Source: an uncultured Oscillospiraceae bacterium (GTDB lineage Bacteria > Bacillota > Clostridia > Oscillospirales > Acutalibacteraceae). From it: a stretch of 9,466 bases of DNA. How positions within the stretch are numbered: position 1 is the stretch's first letter; every line of letters begins with the position of its first letter. Position numbers and translations under genes: made by a program. Shown piece after piece: positions 1-6,449 of the stretch. Below the pieces are notes generated by a model. That model ran no database searches. It was not told the origin of the DNA and worked only from the letters and a program-made list of their open reading frames with translations. Location: the NCBI GenBank assembly GCA_902496265.1, contig CABVAD010000029.1:1-9466 (forward strand), in the 5' to 3' direction.

Positions 1-19
1 ATATTTAGGAGGCAATAAA

Positions 20-793
20 ATGTTATCCGCTGCTGAAATCAGGAATGTTAAATTTACAAAGTCAATGAGCGGCTACAAGCAGGAGGAGGTTGACGTTCTT
101 CTCGATAAAATCGAGGCGGACTATGCTCAGTTTGACCGTGCGATTAAGGAGTACAGAGCGAAAATTGAGGCTATGAATAAGGAAATTGAAAGCCTTAAAA
201 GCTCGCAGAACAGTATTCAGAACGTACTGCTTTCGGCACAAAAGCTTGCCGACCAGATTGTGGACGAGGCAAAGCAGAAGAGCGAGCAGATAGTAAAGAA
301 CGCCGAGGCTAATATTGAGGTCATAACCGCGAGGGAAAAGGAGCTTTCGACCGCCTTTGAGCTTAAGGCGCAGGAACGCAAGACAAAGCTTGAAAACGAG
401 CTTGCCGATATGGTAAAGACCGCGCAGATTAAGGCGGACAGTATGAAGGCCGCCGCTGAGGACAGCGTGGCAAGACAGCAGTTGCTTTACGACAAGCTCA
501 AAATGGAAATGTCCGCCTTTAAGGCGGCGGTTTCCGCTAAATATAAGGAGCATCTCGAATTGCTTAAGGCTATGCCCGATGTAGCTCCTATGGATCCTAA
601 GCGTATTGCGGAGGTAGTGTCCGCGGCGGTGGATAAAGCGCCTAAGCCCGAAAGCTTTATTGCGGCGGCGGGCGGAATAACCGAGCCCGAGGTAAATAAC
701 ACGGTTGCGTCCGATAACAGCGCTGAAGCCGTAAAATCTGACAAGGGCTTTATGGTTACGGGCGATACACCCGCCGACGAAAACGAAGAATAA
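20..793 (+). CDS. divIVA: DivIVA-family cell division / polarity protein
   Basis: DivIVA proteins are cytoplasmic coiled-coil scaffolds that bind negatively curved membrane at septa and poles and recruit division or envelope-growth partners. The N-terminal 35 residues match the family: a start-proximal helix, KFTKSMSGYKQEEVD at 11-25, then LLDKIEADY. Residues from about 28 to 190 are rich in Glu, Lys, Gln and Ala and look like long coiled coil. The last 50 or so residues are acidic and probably disordered. At 257 residues it is longer than Bacillus subtilis DivIVA (about 164) but within the range of clostridial members. AGGAGG at 7-12, seven bases before the ATG, supports the start. lspA follows 28 bases later, a known Firmicutes arrangement, although ileS, which lies between them in B. 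subtilis, is absent. The family call is firm; the exact role (division site, pole or growth zone) is inferred. Confidence 0.92.
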   Translation: MLSAAEIRNVKFTKSMSGYKQEEVDVLLDKIEADYAQFDRAIKEYRAKIEAMNKEIESLKSSQNSIQNVLLSAQKLADQIVDEAKQKSEQIVKNAEANIEVITAREKELSTAFELKAQERKTKLENELADMVKTAQIKADSMKAAAEDSVARQQLLYDKLKMEMSAFKAAVSAKYKEHLELLKAMPDVAPMDPKRIAEVVSAAVDKAPKPESFIAAAGGITEPEVNNTVASDNSAEAVKSDKGFMVTGDTPADENEE

Positions 794-810
794 ATTATAA
801 GGCAAACAGG

Positions 811-818
811 GAGGGGAG
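811..818 (+). promoter_or_regulatory. Shine-Dalgarno sequence fixing the TTG start of lspA
   Basis: GAGGGGAG lies three bases before a TTG at 822-824. The first in-frame ATG is codon 8 (843-845), and starting there would remove part of the first membrane segment and move the start far from this site. The purine run therefore favours initiation at TTG. Confidence 0.6.
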
Positions 819-821
819 CAT

Positions 822-1337
822 TTGATTTCATATATAACGGCTATGCTCTGCGGAGTTTTACTGCTCGGCGCCGACCAGCTTACAAAATACTATATTTCAA
901 CCAATTTCGTTCTCGGCGAGTCGCGGGAGTTTTTAAGCGGTTTTATTGACCTTACCTATATTCACAACCGCGGCGGCGCGTGGGGAATGCTGTACGGGAA
1001 AACCTATATTCTGCTTCCCGTAACCCTTGTTATAATGGTGCTGTGCATTGTTATGTATGTTAAATACGGCAAAAAAAGCCGTCTTTTGCTGTGGGCGATA
1101 AGCCTTGTCCTATCGGGCGGTATCGGAAATATGATCGACCGCGCATTCCGCGGCGGAAACGTAGTCGATTTCCTGCATTTTGAGTTTTTTCCGTCCTTTC
1201 CCGTCTTTAACGTCGCCGACTGTGCTATTGTTGTCGGCGCGGGGCTTTTGATACTTTACTTCATTTTGGACGCCGTACGCGAGGAAAAGCAGAAAAAGCT
1301 TAAAAATCCCTCGGAGCAGAGTAATGAAAAGGATTGA
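822..1337 (+). CDS. lspA: Lipoprotein signal peptidase (signal peptidase II)
   Basis: LspA is the membrane aspartyl protease that removes the signal peptide of prolipoproteins just before the lipidated cysteine. The 171-residue length is normal. Family motifs are in order: DQLTK at 18-22, NRGGAWG at 49-55, GNMIDR at 102-107 carrying catalytic Asp106, and FNVADC at 129-134 carrying catalytic Asp133. Four hydrophobic segments lie at about 4-18, 62-80, 88-102 and 134-150, as expected for this four-helix protein, followed by a charged cytoplasmic tail. It starts with TTG and lies 28 bases after divIVA. Its end overlaps the next gene by 14 bases, suggesting coupled translation. The lipoprotein encoded at the far end of this window is a plausible substrate. 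Confidence 0.96.
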   Translation: MISYITAMLCGVLLLGADQLTKYYISTNFVLGESREFLSGFIDLTYIHNRGGAWGMLYGKTYILLPVTLVIMVLCIVMYVKYGKKSRLLLWAISLVLSGGIGNMIDRAFRGGNVVDFLHFEFFPSFPVFNVADCAIVVGAGLLILYFILDAVREEKQKKLKNPSEQSNEKD

Positions 1338-2226
1338 GACGGTCTTTCAGGGCGAGACGGCGCGTATCGACGTTTTTGCCGCTAAAGCCGCGGAAATTAC
1401 GCGCTCCCGCGCGGCGGGGCTTATAGCGGACGGAAACGTGCTTATAAACGGCAATACAGCCGCAAAAAACGCCAAGGTCAAGGACGGGGACAGGGTGGAA
1501 ATCACACTTCCCGATCCCGAGGTATATAACATCGCGCCCGAGGATATTCCGCTTGATATTGTGTACGAGGACAGCGATTTGCTTGTAGTCAACAAGCCTA
1601 AGGGTATGGTGGTACACCCCGCCGCGGGGAATTATTCGGGCACGCTTGTAAACGCTCTTATGTATCATTGCGGCGATTCGCTTTCGGGCATTAACGGGGT
1701 TATGCGCCCCGGGATAGTACACCGAATAGATAAAAACACAAGCGGGCTTTTAATGGTTGCGAAAAATGATTTTGCACATAATAAATTAGCGGAGCAGATA
1801 AAGGAGCATTCCTTTACCCGTGAGTACGAGGCTGTGGTTTACGGCAGCCTTAAAGCTGACAGCGGCGTTATCGACGCCCCGATAGGCAGACACCCGATAA
1901 AGCGCAAGCAGATGGCGGTGATTTACGAAAACAGTAAAAACGCCGTGACCCATTACGAGGTTATAGAACGCTTTGGGGGCTTTACGCATATAAGACTTCG
2001 GCTGGAAACAGGCAGAACCCACCAGATACGGGTGCATATGGCTTATATCGGTCATCCTGTCGCGGGGGACGAGGTTTACGGCCCTAAAAAGGTAATAAGG
2101 GAGCTCTGCGGTCAATGCCTGCACGCTAAAAAAATCGGGTTTATTCACCCGCGGACAGGGGAGTATTCAGAGTTTTGTTCTCCTCTTCCCGATTACTTTG
2201 TGAATTTTTTGAAAAGGTTAAGATAA
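1324..2226 (+). CDS. RluA/RluD-family rRNA pseudouridine synthase
   Basis: This enzyme converts chosen uridines in RNA to pseudouridine; RluD-type members act on 23S rRNA (helix 69 in E. coli). An S4-like RNA-binding domain spans about residues 13-62. The catalytic domain follows: VNKPKGMVVHPA at 89-100, HRIDKNTSG at 133-141 with catalytic Asp136, RLETGRTHQIRVH at 226-238, then GHPVAGDEVYG and LHAKKIGFIHP. The usual motif is HRLDKDTSG, so the Ile and Asn are mild variations. At 300 residues with an S4 domain it resembles RluD and B. subtilis YlyB, which also follows lspA. The ATG overlaps the lspA end by 14 bases, with GGAG at 1313-1316 inside lspA as its ribosome site. The family is certain; the exact target uridines are inferred. 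Confidence 0.93.
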   Translation: MKRIETVFQGETARIDVFAAKAAEITRSRAAGLIADGNVLINGNTAAKNAKVKDGDRVEITLPDPEVYNIAPEDIPLDIVYEDSDLLVVNKPKGMVVHPAAGNYSGTLVNALMYHCGDSLSGINGVMRPGIVHRIDKNTSGLLMVAKNDFAHNKLAEQIKEHSFTREYEAVVYGSLKADSGVIDAPIGRHPIKRKQMAVIYENSKNAVTHYEVIERFGGFTHIRLRLETGRTHQIRVHMAYIGHPVAGDEVYGPKKVIRELCGQCLHAKKIGFIHPRTGEYSEFCSPLPDYFVNFLKRLR

Positions 2227-2227
2227 A

Positions 2228-3067
2228 ATGGGTATATTTTCGGGCTGTCTTTTTGCCTGTGATATTGACGGTACGTTGATGTCAAGCGGCAAAATCAATC
2301 CAAGAAACATTGAGAAAATTGAGTATTTTATGAGCGAGGGCGGATATTTTTCCCTCTCGACAGGCAGAACGGTCGGGGCGGTGGGTCCCGTGCTTGATAA
2401 AATCAAGCGGGTTTCGCCCTCGGTTGTGGCAAACGGCTGTATGATTTACGACTACGATAATAAAAAGGTGCTTGACGAGCTGTTTTTGCCCGAGAACGAG
2501 TATTACATTGTAAAAAAGGTGCTCGATATGGGGCTTAATGTCGGAATAGAGGCTCACAGCGGTGAAAAAATCCTCACTGTCCACGAAACGCAGGAAACGC
2601 GGGAGCATCAGGAATATGAGTGGATAAACGGCGAAAACGTAAGCTTTAATGAAGCCGCGAAATACCGCTGGAACAAGGTGGTTTTTCTTTTTGATAACCA
2701 AAAGGATTTAGCGGCGGTAAAAGAAATGATAGCCGCGGAAAATACGCTTTCCGCCTTTTCGGACACCTCCGCGGTAATAGCGGGAAGAAAAAGAAATTAC
2801 TACGAGCAGTTCCCCGCGGGGGTTTCAAAGGCTTCAGAGCTTGACAAACTTAAAAAAATGCTTAAAATAGAAAAAGGCTGTTATTTCGCTATGGGCGATT
2901 ACTACAACGACCTTGAAATGATTAAAAAAGCGGATATAAGCGCGGTTCCAGAGGACACACCCGAGGATATTAAGGCTCATGCCGATTTTATCGCGGGCAG
3001 TTGCGAGGACGGCGCGGTAGCCGATTTTATAGATTATTTAGCAAGTATTAGGTCAGGTTTGGCTTAA
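2228..3067 (+). CDS. Cof-type HAD-superfamily phosphatase
   Basis: This is a cytoplasmic Mg-dependent phosphatase of the haloacid dehalogenase superfamily, Cof/IIB subgroup, whose members usually dephosphorylate sugar phosphates or related small molecules. The four HAD motifs are visible: DIDGT at 12-16 (nucleophile Asp12, acid/base Asp14), LSTGRT at 43-48, Lys201 in a SKASELDKL stretch, and GDYYND at 223-228. VANGCMIYD at 67-75 is a typical Cof signature. The C2 cap lies between motifs II and III, about residues 80-190. Length (279) is normal. The ATG lies one base after the rluD stop with only a weak AAAAGG before it, so it probably depends on coupled translation. Placement before transketolase genes hints at a sugar-phosphate substrate, but the sequence does not identify one. 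Confidence 0.9.
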   Translation: MGIFSGCLFACDIDGTLMSSGKINPRNIEKIEYFMSEGGYFSLSTGRTVGAVGPVLDKIKRVSPSVVANGCMIYDYDNKKVLDELFLPENEYYIVKKVLDMGLNVGIEAHSGEKILTVHETQETREHQEYEWINGENVSFNEAAKYRWNKVVFLFDNQKDLAAVKEMIAAENTLSAFSDTSAVIAGRKRNYYEQFPAGVSKASELDKLKKMLKIEKGCYFAMGDYYNDLEMIKKADISAVPEDTPEDIKAHADFIAGSCEDGAVADFIDYLASIRSGLA

Positions 3068-3078
3068 TACAAAATCAG

Positions 3079-3084
3079 AAAGGA
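3079..3084 (+). promoter_or_regulatory. Shine-Dalgarno sequence choosing the ATG start of the transketolase N subunit
   Basis: AAAGGA lies 8 bases before ATG at 3093 and only 5 before the adjacent in-frame TTG at 3090. The spacing and the better codon favour the ATG. An ATG at 3085 is out of the running because it meets a stop two codons later. Confidence 0.55.
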
Positions 3085-3092
3085 ATGATTTG

Positions 3093-3929
3093 ATGGACGC
3101 GGCGGCTAAGAAACAGCTTGAGAAAACTGCCTGCAAGATTAGAATGGGAATTATCGAGGGGGTACACAGTGCGAAATCAGGGCACCCGGGCGGCTCGCTT
3201 TCCTGCACGGATATTTTGACCTATCTTTATTTTGCAAAAATGAATATCGACCCGAAAAATCCCAAAATGGAGAACAGAGACCGCTTTGTGCTGTCAAAGG
3301 GACACGCGGCGCCCGCGCTTTATTCTACCCTTGCAAACCGCGGCTACTTTGATACGGAGCTTTTAAAAACTCTTCGCCACATAGGCAGTATTTTGCAGGG
3401 ACACCCCGATATGAAGCATATACCGGGGGTTGATATGTCGACAGGTTCTTTAGGTCAGGGAATTTCCGCCGCTGTCGGAATGGCTCTTTCGGCAAAGCAT
3501 TTCGGAAATGACTATAAGGTTTACGCCGTTTTAGGGGACGGCGAAATAGAAGAGGGTCAGGTCTGGGAGGCGGCTATGTTCGCCGCCAATAAGGGGCTTT
3601 CCAACCTCACGGCGTTTGTGGATTACAACAATCTTCAGATTGACGGCACTATTGAGGAGGTAAACTCCGCCGCGCCGATTGATAAGAAGTTTGAGGCGTT
3701 TAACTGGCACACAATCGTAATTGACGGACATGATTTTGACCAAATTGAAGCCGCTTTAAACGAAGCGGAAAAGGTGGATAAGCCTGTTGCGATTATTGCA
3801 AAGACCGTCAAGGGCAAGGGCGTTTCGTATATGGAAAACGCCGTCAACTGGCACGGTGCCGCGCCTAACGACGAGCTATATGAGCAGGCAATGACCGAGC
3901 TTAAGGCAAAACTTGCCGAATTGCAGTAA
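3093..3929 (+). CDS. Transketolase, N-terminal (thiamine diphosphate-binding) subunit
   Basis: This is one half of a split transketolase, which moves two-carbon ketol units between sugar phosphates in the non-oxidative pentose phosphate pathway. It supplies the pyrophosphate/Mg-binding (PP) domain for thiamine diphosphate. Signatures, numbered from the ATG: SAKSGHPGGSLSCTD at 26-40, LSKGHAAPALYS at 68-79, QGHPD at 102-106, and the cofactor motif starting GDGEIEEG at 148-155 and ending at Asn179-Asn180. WHG lies at 253-255. Its 278 residues match split N subunits; full-length enzymes have about 660. An in-frame TTG at 3090 would add one residue but has worse ribosome-site spacing. The C subunit starts 14 bases downstream and both are needed for activity. 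Split transketolases are common in Clostridia and archaea, so this is not a broken gene. Confidence 0.95.
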   Translation: MDAAAKKQLEKTACKIRMGIIEGVHSAKSGHPGGSLSCTDILTYLYFAKMNIDPKNPKMENRDRFVLSKGHAAPALYSTLANRGYFDTELLKTLRHIGSILQGHPDMKHIPGVDMSTGSLGQGISAAVGMALSAKHFGNDYKVYAVLGDGEIEEGQVWEAAMFAANKGLSNLTAFVDYNNLQIDGTIEEVNSAAPIDKKFEAFNWHTIVIDGHDFDQIEAALNEAEKVDKPVAIIAKTVKGKGVSYMENAVNWHGAAPNDELYEQAMTELKAKLAELQ

Positions 3930-3943
3930 GGAGGGGCAGAACA

Positions 3944-4891
3944 ATGTCAGAAATTAAAAAGGTCGCCACCAGAGTAGGCTTCGGTAACGCTCTTGTTGAA
4001 TTAGGCGGGAAGAGGGACGATTTTGTGGTGCTTGACGCCGACCTCGCCGCCGCCACACAGACGGGTATGTTTAAAAAAGCGTTTCCCGACAGATTTTATG
4101 ACTGCGGTATCGCTGAGGCGGATATGATAGGTATTGCCGCGGGTATAGCGGCAACGGGCAAAAAGGTTATTTGCAGCTCCTTTGCTATGTTTGCGGCGGG
4201 GCGTGCCTTTGAGCAGATAAGAAACTCGGTCGGTTATCCGCATCTTAATGTTATTATAGGCGCAACCCACGCGGGAATCTCGGTCGGAGAGGACGGAGCT
4301 ACCCACCAGTGCTGTGAGGATATTGCCCTTATGCGCACGATTCCGGGAATGACAATTATCAATCCTGCCGACGAAACCGAGGCAAAAAAGGCGGTAGAGG
4401 CCGCTTTAGAGCTTGACGGCCCTGTTTATATGAGATTCGGACGGCTCGCTGTTCCCGTTATATTCGGAGACGACTACGAATTTGAGGTCGGCAAATCGGT
4501 CGAGCTTAAAGAGGGCAACGACGTTACTGTTATCGCAACGGGACTTATGGTTGCCGAGGCGCTTGAGGCTTACGAGCTTCTTAAAAAGGACGGCATAAAC
4601 GCGAGAATTATCAATATGCACACTATAAAGCCGCTTGATAATGAAGCGGTAATCAGAGCCGCAAGAGAGACGGGCGCAATAGTCACCGCCGAGGAGCACT
4701 CGGTAATAGGTGGACTCGGAGGAGCGGTAAGCGAGCTGCTCGGCGAAGAGTATCCCGTACCCGTTTTAAAGCTCGGAGTTTACGACACCTTCGGTCATTC
4801 AGGTCCTGCGCCGAAGCTGCTTGACGAGTTCGGTCTGCGCGGGGTAAACATTGCCGAGAAGGCTAAAAAGGCCATTTCAATGAAAAAGTAA
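3944..4891 (+). CDS. Transketolase, C-terminal (pyrimidine-binding) subunit
   Basis: This is the partner of the preceding gene. It carries the pyrimidine (Pyr) domain and the C-terminal domain of transketolase. CGIAEADM at 54-61 holds Glu58, expected to contact the thiamine aminopyrimidine and start ylide formation. GEDGATHQ at 115-122 and MRFGR at 163-167 are typical active-site segments. The C-terminal domain begins near residue 185 and includes TAEEHSVIGGLGGAVSELL (248-266) and FGHSGPAPKLLDEFGL (283-298), a hallmark of split C subunits. Length 315 is standard. AAGGAGGGG at 3928-3936, seven bases before the ATG, is a strong ribosome site that begins inside the N-subunit stop codon, consistent with balanced subunit synthesis. 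1-deoxyxylulose-5-phosphate synthase shares the fold, but the subunit size and paired gene favour transketolase. A hairpin terminator follows at once. Confidence 0.95.
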   Translation: MSEIKKVATRVGFGNALVELGGKRDDFVVLDADLAAATQTGMFKKAFPDRFYDCGIAEADMIGIAAGIAATGKKVICSSFAMFAAGRAFEQIRNSVGYPHLNVIIGATHAGISVGEDGATHQCCEDIALMRTIPGMTIINPADETEAKKAVEAALELDGPVYMRFGRLAVPVIFGDDYEFEVGKSVELKEGNDVTVIATGLMVAEALEAYELLKKDGINARIINMHTIKPLDNEAVIRAARETGAIVTAEEHSVIGGLGGAVSELLGEEYPVPVLKLGVYDTFGHSGPAPKLLDEFGLRGVNIAEKAKKAISMKK

Positions 4892-4893
4892 TT

Positions 4894-4928
4894 AAAAGCC
4901 GAAGAGCGATAAGCTTTTCGGCTTTTTT
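4894..4928 (+). terminator. Intrinsic terminator between convergent operons
   Basis: Bases 4894-4907 pair with 4913-4926 to give a 14-bp stem with one G-U pair (4904/4916) and a five-base loop GATAA. The 3' arm runs into six T residues at 4923-4928. It begins three bases after the transketolase C-subunit stop. On the minus strand the same hairpin is followed only by TTTTAATTA, so it may also stop the convergent malQ transcript, but less strongly. The region 4892-4958 shows nothing else. Confidence 0.9.
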
Positions 4929-4958
4929 GTGCGGACATTTATATTATTTAATCATTTA

Positions 4959-6449
4959 TCAATTTTCGTTCCGTCCGGCACTCAGGCGTTTTATCTCGCC
5001 TGCAAGCTCGGCTGTTAAGTCGCTTTCGGAGAGCCGCCATTCCCAGTTTCCGAAGGGCACGCCGGGGGTGTTAAGGCGGTCGCAGGAATCAAGCTGTAAA
5101 TAGTCCTGCATAGGTATTATAACCGTTCTCGCCTTTGATTTCATAGCAAAGGAAATAAGGCTCAGCACCGCCGAACCCGATTTATCCGCAGGAACGAGGT
5201 GTGAAAACATAGTCCGTTCATGCTCGCCTAATTTTTCATACCAGCCGCGGGTTGTGTCGTTATCGTGGGTGCCTGTGTAACAAACGCAGTTGCGGCTGTA
5301 GTTTTTAGGCAAAAAGGGATTGTTAAGGTCGGAATCAAAGGCGAATTGCAGTACCTTCATATTCGGAAAGCCCGTGTCTTCAACCAGCTTTTCGACCTCG
5401 GGGGTGTCTCCGCCCAAGTCCTCGGCGATTATTTCGGCGCTTACATACTGCTTCATCAAATTCCAAAAGGGAAGCCCAACTCCCTTTTCCCAGACCCCGC
5501 TTTTGGCGGTCTTTGCGCCGTAGGGAATGGTGTAATAATCCGCAAAGGCGCGGAAATGGTCAATTCTTATCACGTCGTAAAGCTTTGCATTATGAACAAG
5601 GCGCTTGCGCCACCATTCGTAATCGTTCGATTTTTGGTATTCCCAGTCATAAATCGGGTTGCCCCAAAGCTGACCTTCCTCGGAAAAGCAGTCGGGCGGA
5701 ACTCCCGCAACCAGCACGGGGGTCATATCGCGGCCTAAACGGAAAATATCGGGATTGCTCCAAACGTCCGCGCTTTCAAGCTGAACATAAAATGGAATAT
5801 CGCCTATCAGCTTTACGCCGTTTTCCGCGGCGTATTTTTTTAAGCTCAAATATTGCCTAAAGAAAAAATACTGGGTAATCCCGTAAAATAAAATCTGCTC
5901 GGAGTGAGCCTTTTTGAAGCGCTCTACCGCGTCGGGCAGACGGTACTTAAGTCCGTCGTCAAGCTCGGTAAAGCTTTTTTTGCGGTAAACCTCTTTTATC
6001 GCCATAAAAAGAGCGTAATCATCGAGCCAGTAGGCGTTATCGCTTAAAAAAGCTTTAAATTCACGGGATTTCGGGTTGAAGCGCTCCGCCGCCTTTTTAA
6101 TAAGCGGGAGCTTAAATTCCCGCACCCCTTTGTAGTCGGTGTTTTTAGGAAAATCCGACGAAGGTATCTCGTCGGGGCTTAAAAGCCCGTCTCTTACAAG
6201 AGAGTCAAGGCTTATAAAAAGAATTTCACCCGCAAAGGCGCTCACTGAGCTGTACGGCGAGTTGCCCTTGCCAACAGGACAAAGCGGTAGCAGCTGCCAG
6301 TAGGTCTGGCGGCTGCTTTTTAAAAAATCCACAAAGCGGTATGCCTCTTGCCCTAAATCGCCTATACCGTGATTTGACGGAAGAGAGGAAATGTGCATAA
6401 GCACGCCGCTTTCCTTTTTATATTTTGTGTCGTTACCCTTTAACAGCAC
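4959..6449 (-). CDS. malQ: 4-alpha-glucanotransferase (amylomaltase, GH77)
   Basis: MalQ is a cytoplasmic enzyme that transfers alpha-1,4-glucan segments between maltodextrins and releases glucose, feeding imported maltodextrin into glycolysis. Numbered from a GTG start at 6449, GH77 features are KESGVLMHISSLPS (12-25), GVPPDCFSEEGQLWGNP (249-265), RIDHFR with nucleophile Asp297, AEDLG with acid/base Glu343, and GTHDNDT with Asp396. All catalytic residues are present. Length of about 496 is normal for the short bacterial type. The start is uncertain. No ATG precedes the conserved KESG, and the choices are TTG at 6458, GTG at 6449, or GTG at 6404. AAAAGGGG at 6466-6459 is nine bases from GTG 6449 but touches the TTG; the third would delete the conserved KESG. 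The gene overlaps the malG-like end by 17 bases and is last in the operon. Confidence 0.94.
   Translation of the reverse strand: MLLKGNDTKYKKESGVLMHISSLPSNHGIGDLGQEAYRFVDFLKSSRQTYWQLLPLCPVGKGNSPYSSVSAFAGEILFISLDSLVRDGLLSPDEIPSSDFPKNTDYKGVREFKLPLIKKAAERFNPKSREFKAFLSDNAYWLDDYALFMAIKEVYRKKSFTELDDGLKYRLPDAVERFKKAHSEQILFYGITQYFFFRQYLSLKKYAAENGVKLIGDIPFYVQLESADVWSNPDIFRLGRDMTPVLVAGVPPDCFSEEGQLWGNPIYDWEYQKSNDYEWWRKRLVHNAKLYDVIRIDHFRAFADYYTIPYGAKTAKSGVWEKGVGLPFWNLMKQYVSAEIIAEDLGGDTPEVEKLVEDTGFPNMKVLQFAFDSDLNNPFLPKNYSRNCVCYTGTHDNDTTRGWYEKLGEHERTMFSHLVPADKSGSAVLSLISFAMKSKARTVIIPMQDYLQLDSCDRLNTPGVPFGNWEWRLSESDLTAELAGEIKRLSAGRNEN

Noticed and set aside
62..805. Long open frame on the minus strand opposite divIVA (247 codons)
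   Set aside because: It lies wholly against a well-supported gene, has no recognisable motif, and its composition (Leu/Arg/His-rich) is what the reverse of a Glu/Lys/Ala-rich coiled-coil gene gives.
1300..2148. Minus-strand open frames opposite the rluD-type gene
   Set aside because: They overlap conserved catalytic motifs on the plus strand, have no family features, and lack convincing ribosome sites.
3093..4891. Transketolase appearing as two short genes, suggesting a frameshift or degraded gene
   Set aside because: The C half has its own strong ribosome site and start, both halves are full domain length, and split transketolase is a well-known form in Clostridia and archaea.
3944..4891. 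C subunit could be part of 1-deoxyxylulose-5-phosphate synthase
   Set aside because: DXS is a single chain of about 620 residues; here the paired subunits, the FGHSGPAPKLLDEFGL ending and the N-subunit motifs match split transketolase.
5265..5860. Plus-strand open frames of 67-157 codons inside malQ
   Set aside because: malQ on the other strand has every GH77 catalytic residue across this stretch; these frames encode nothing recognisable.
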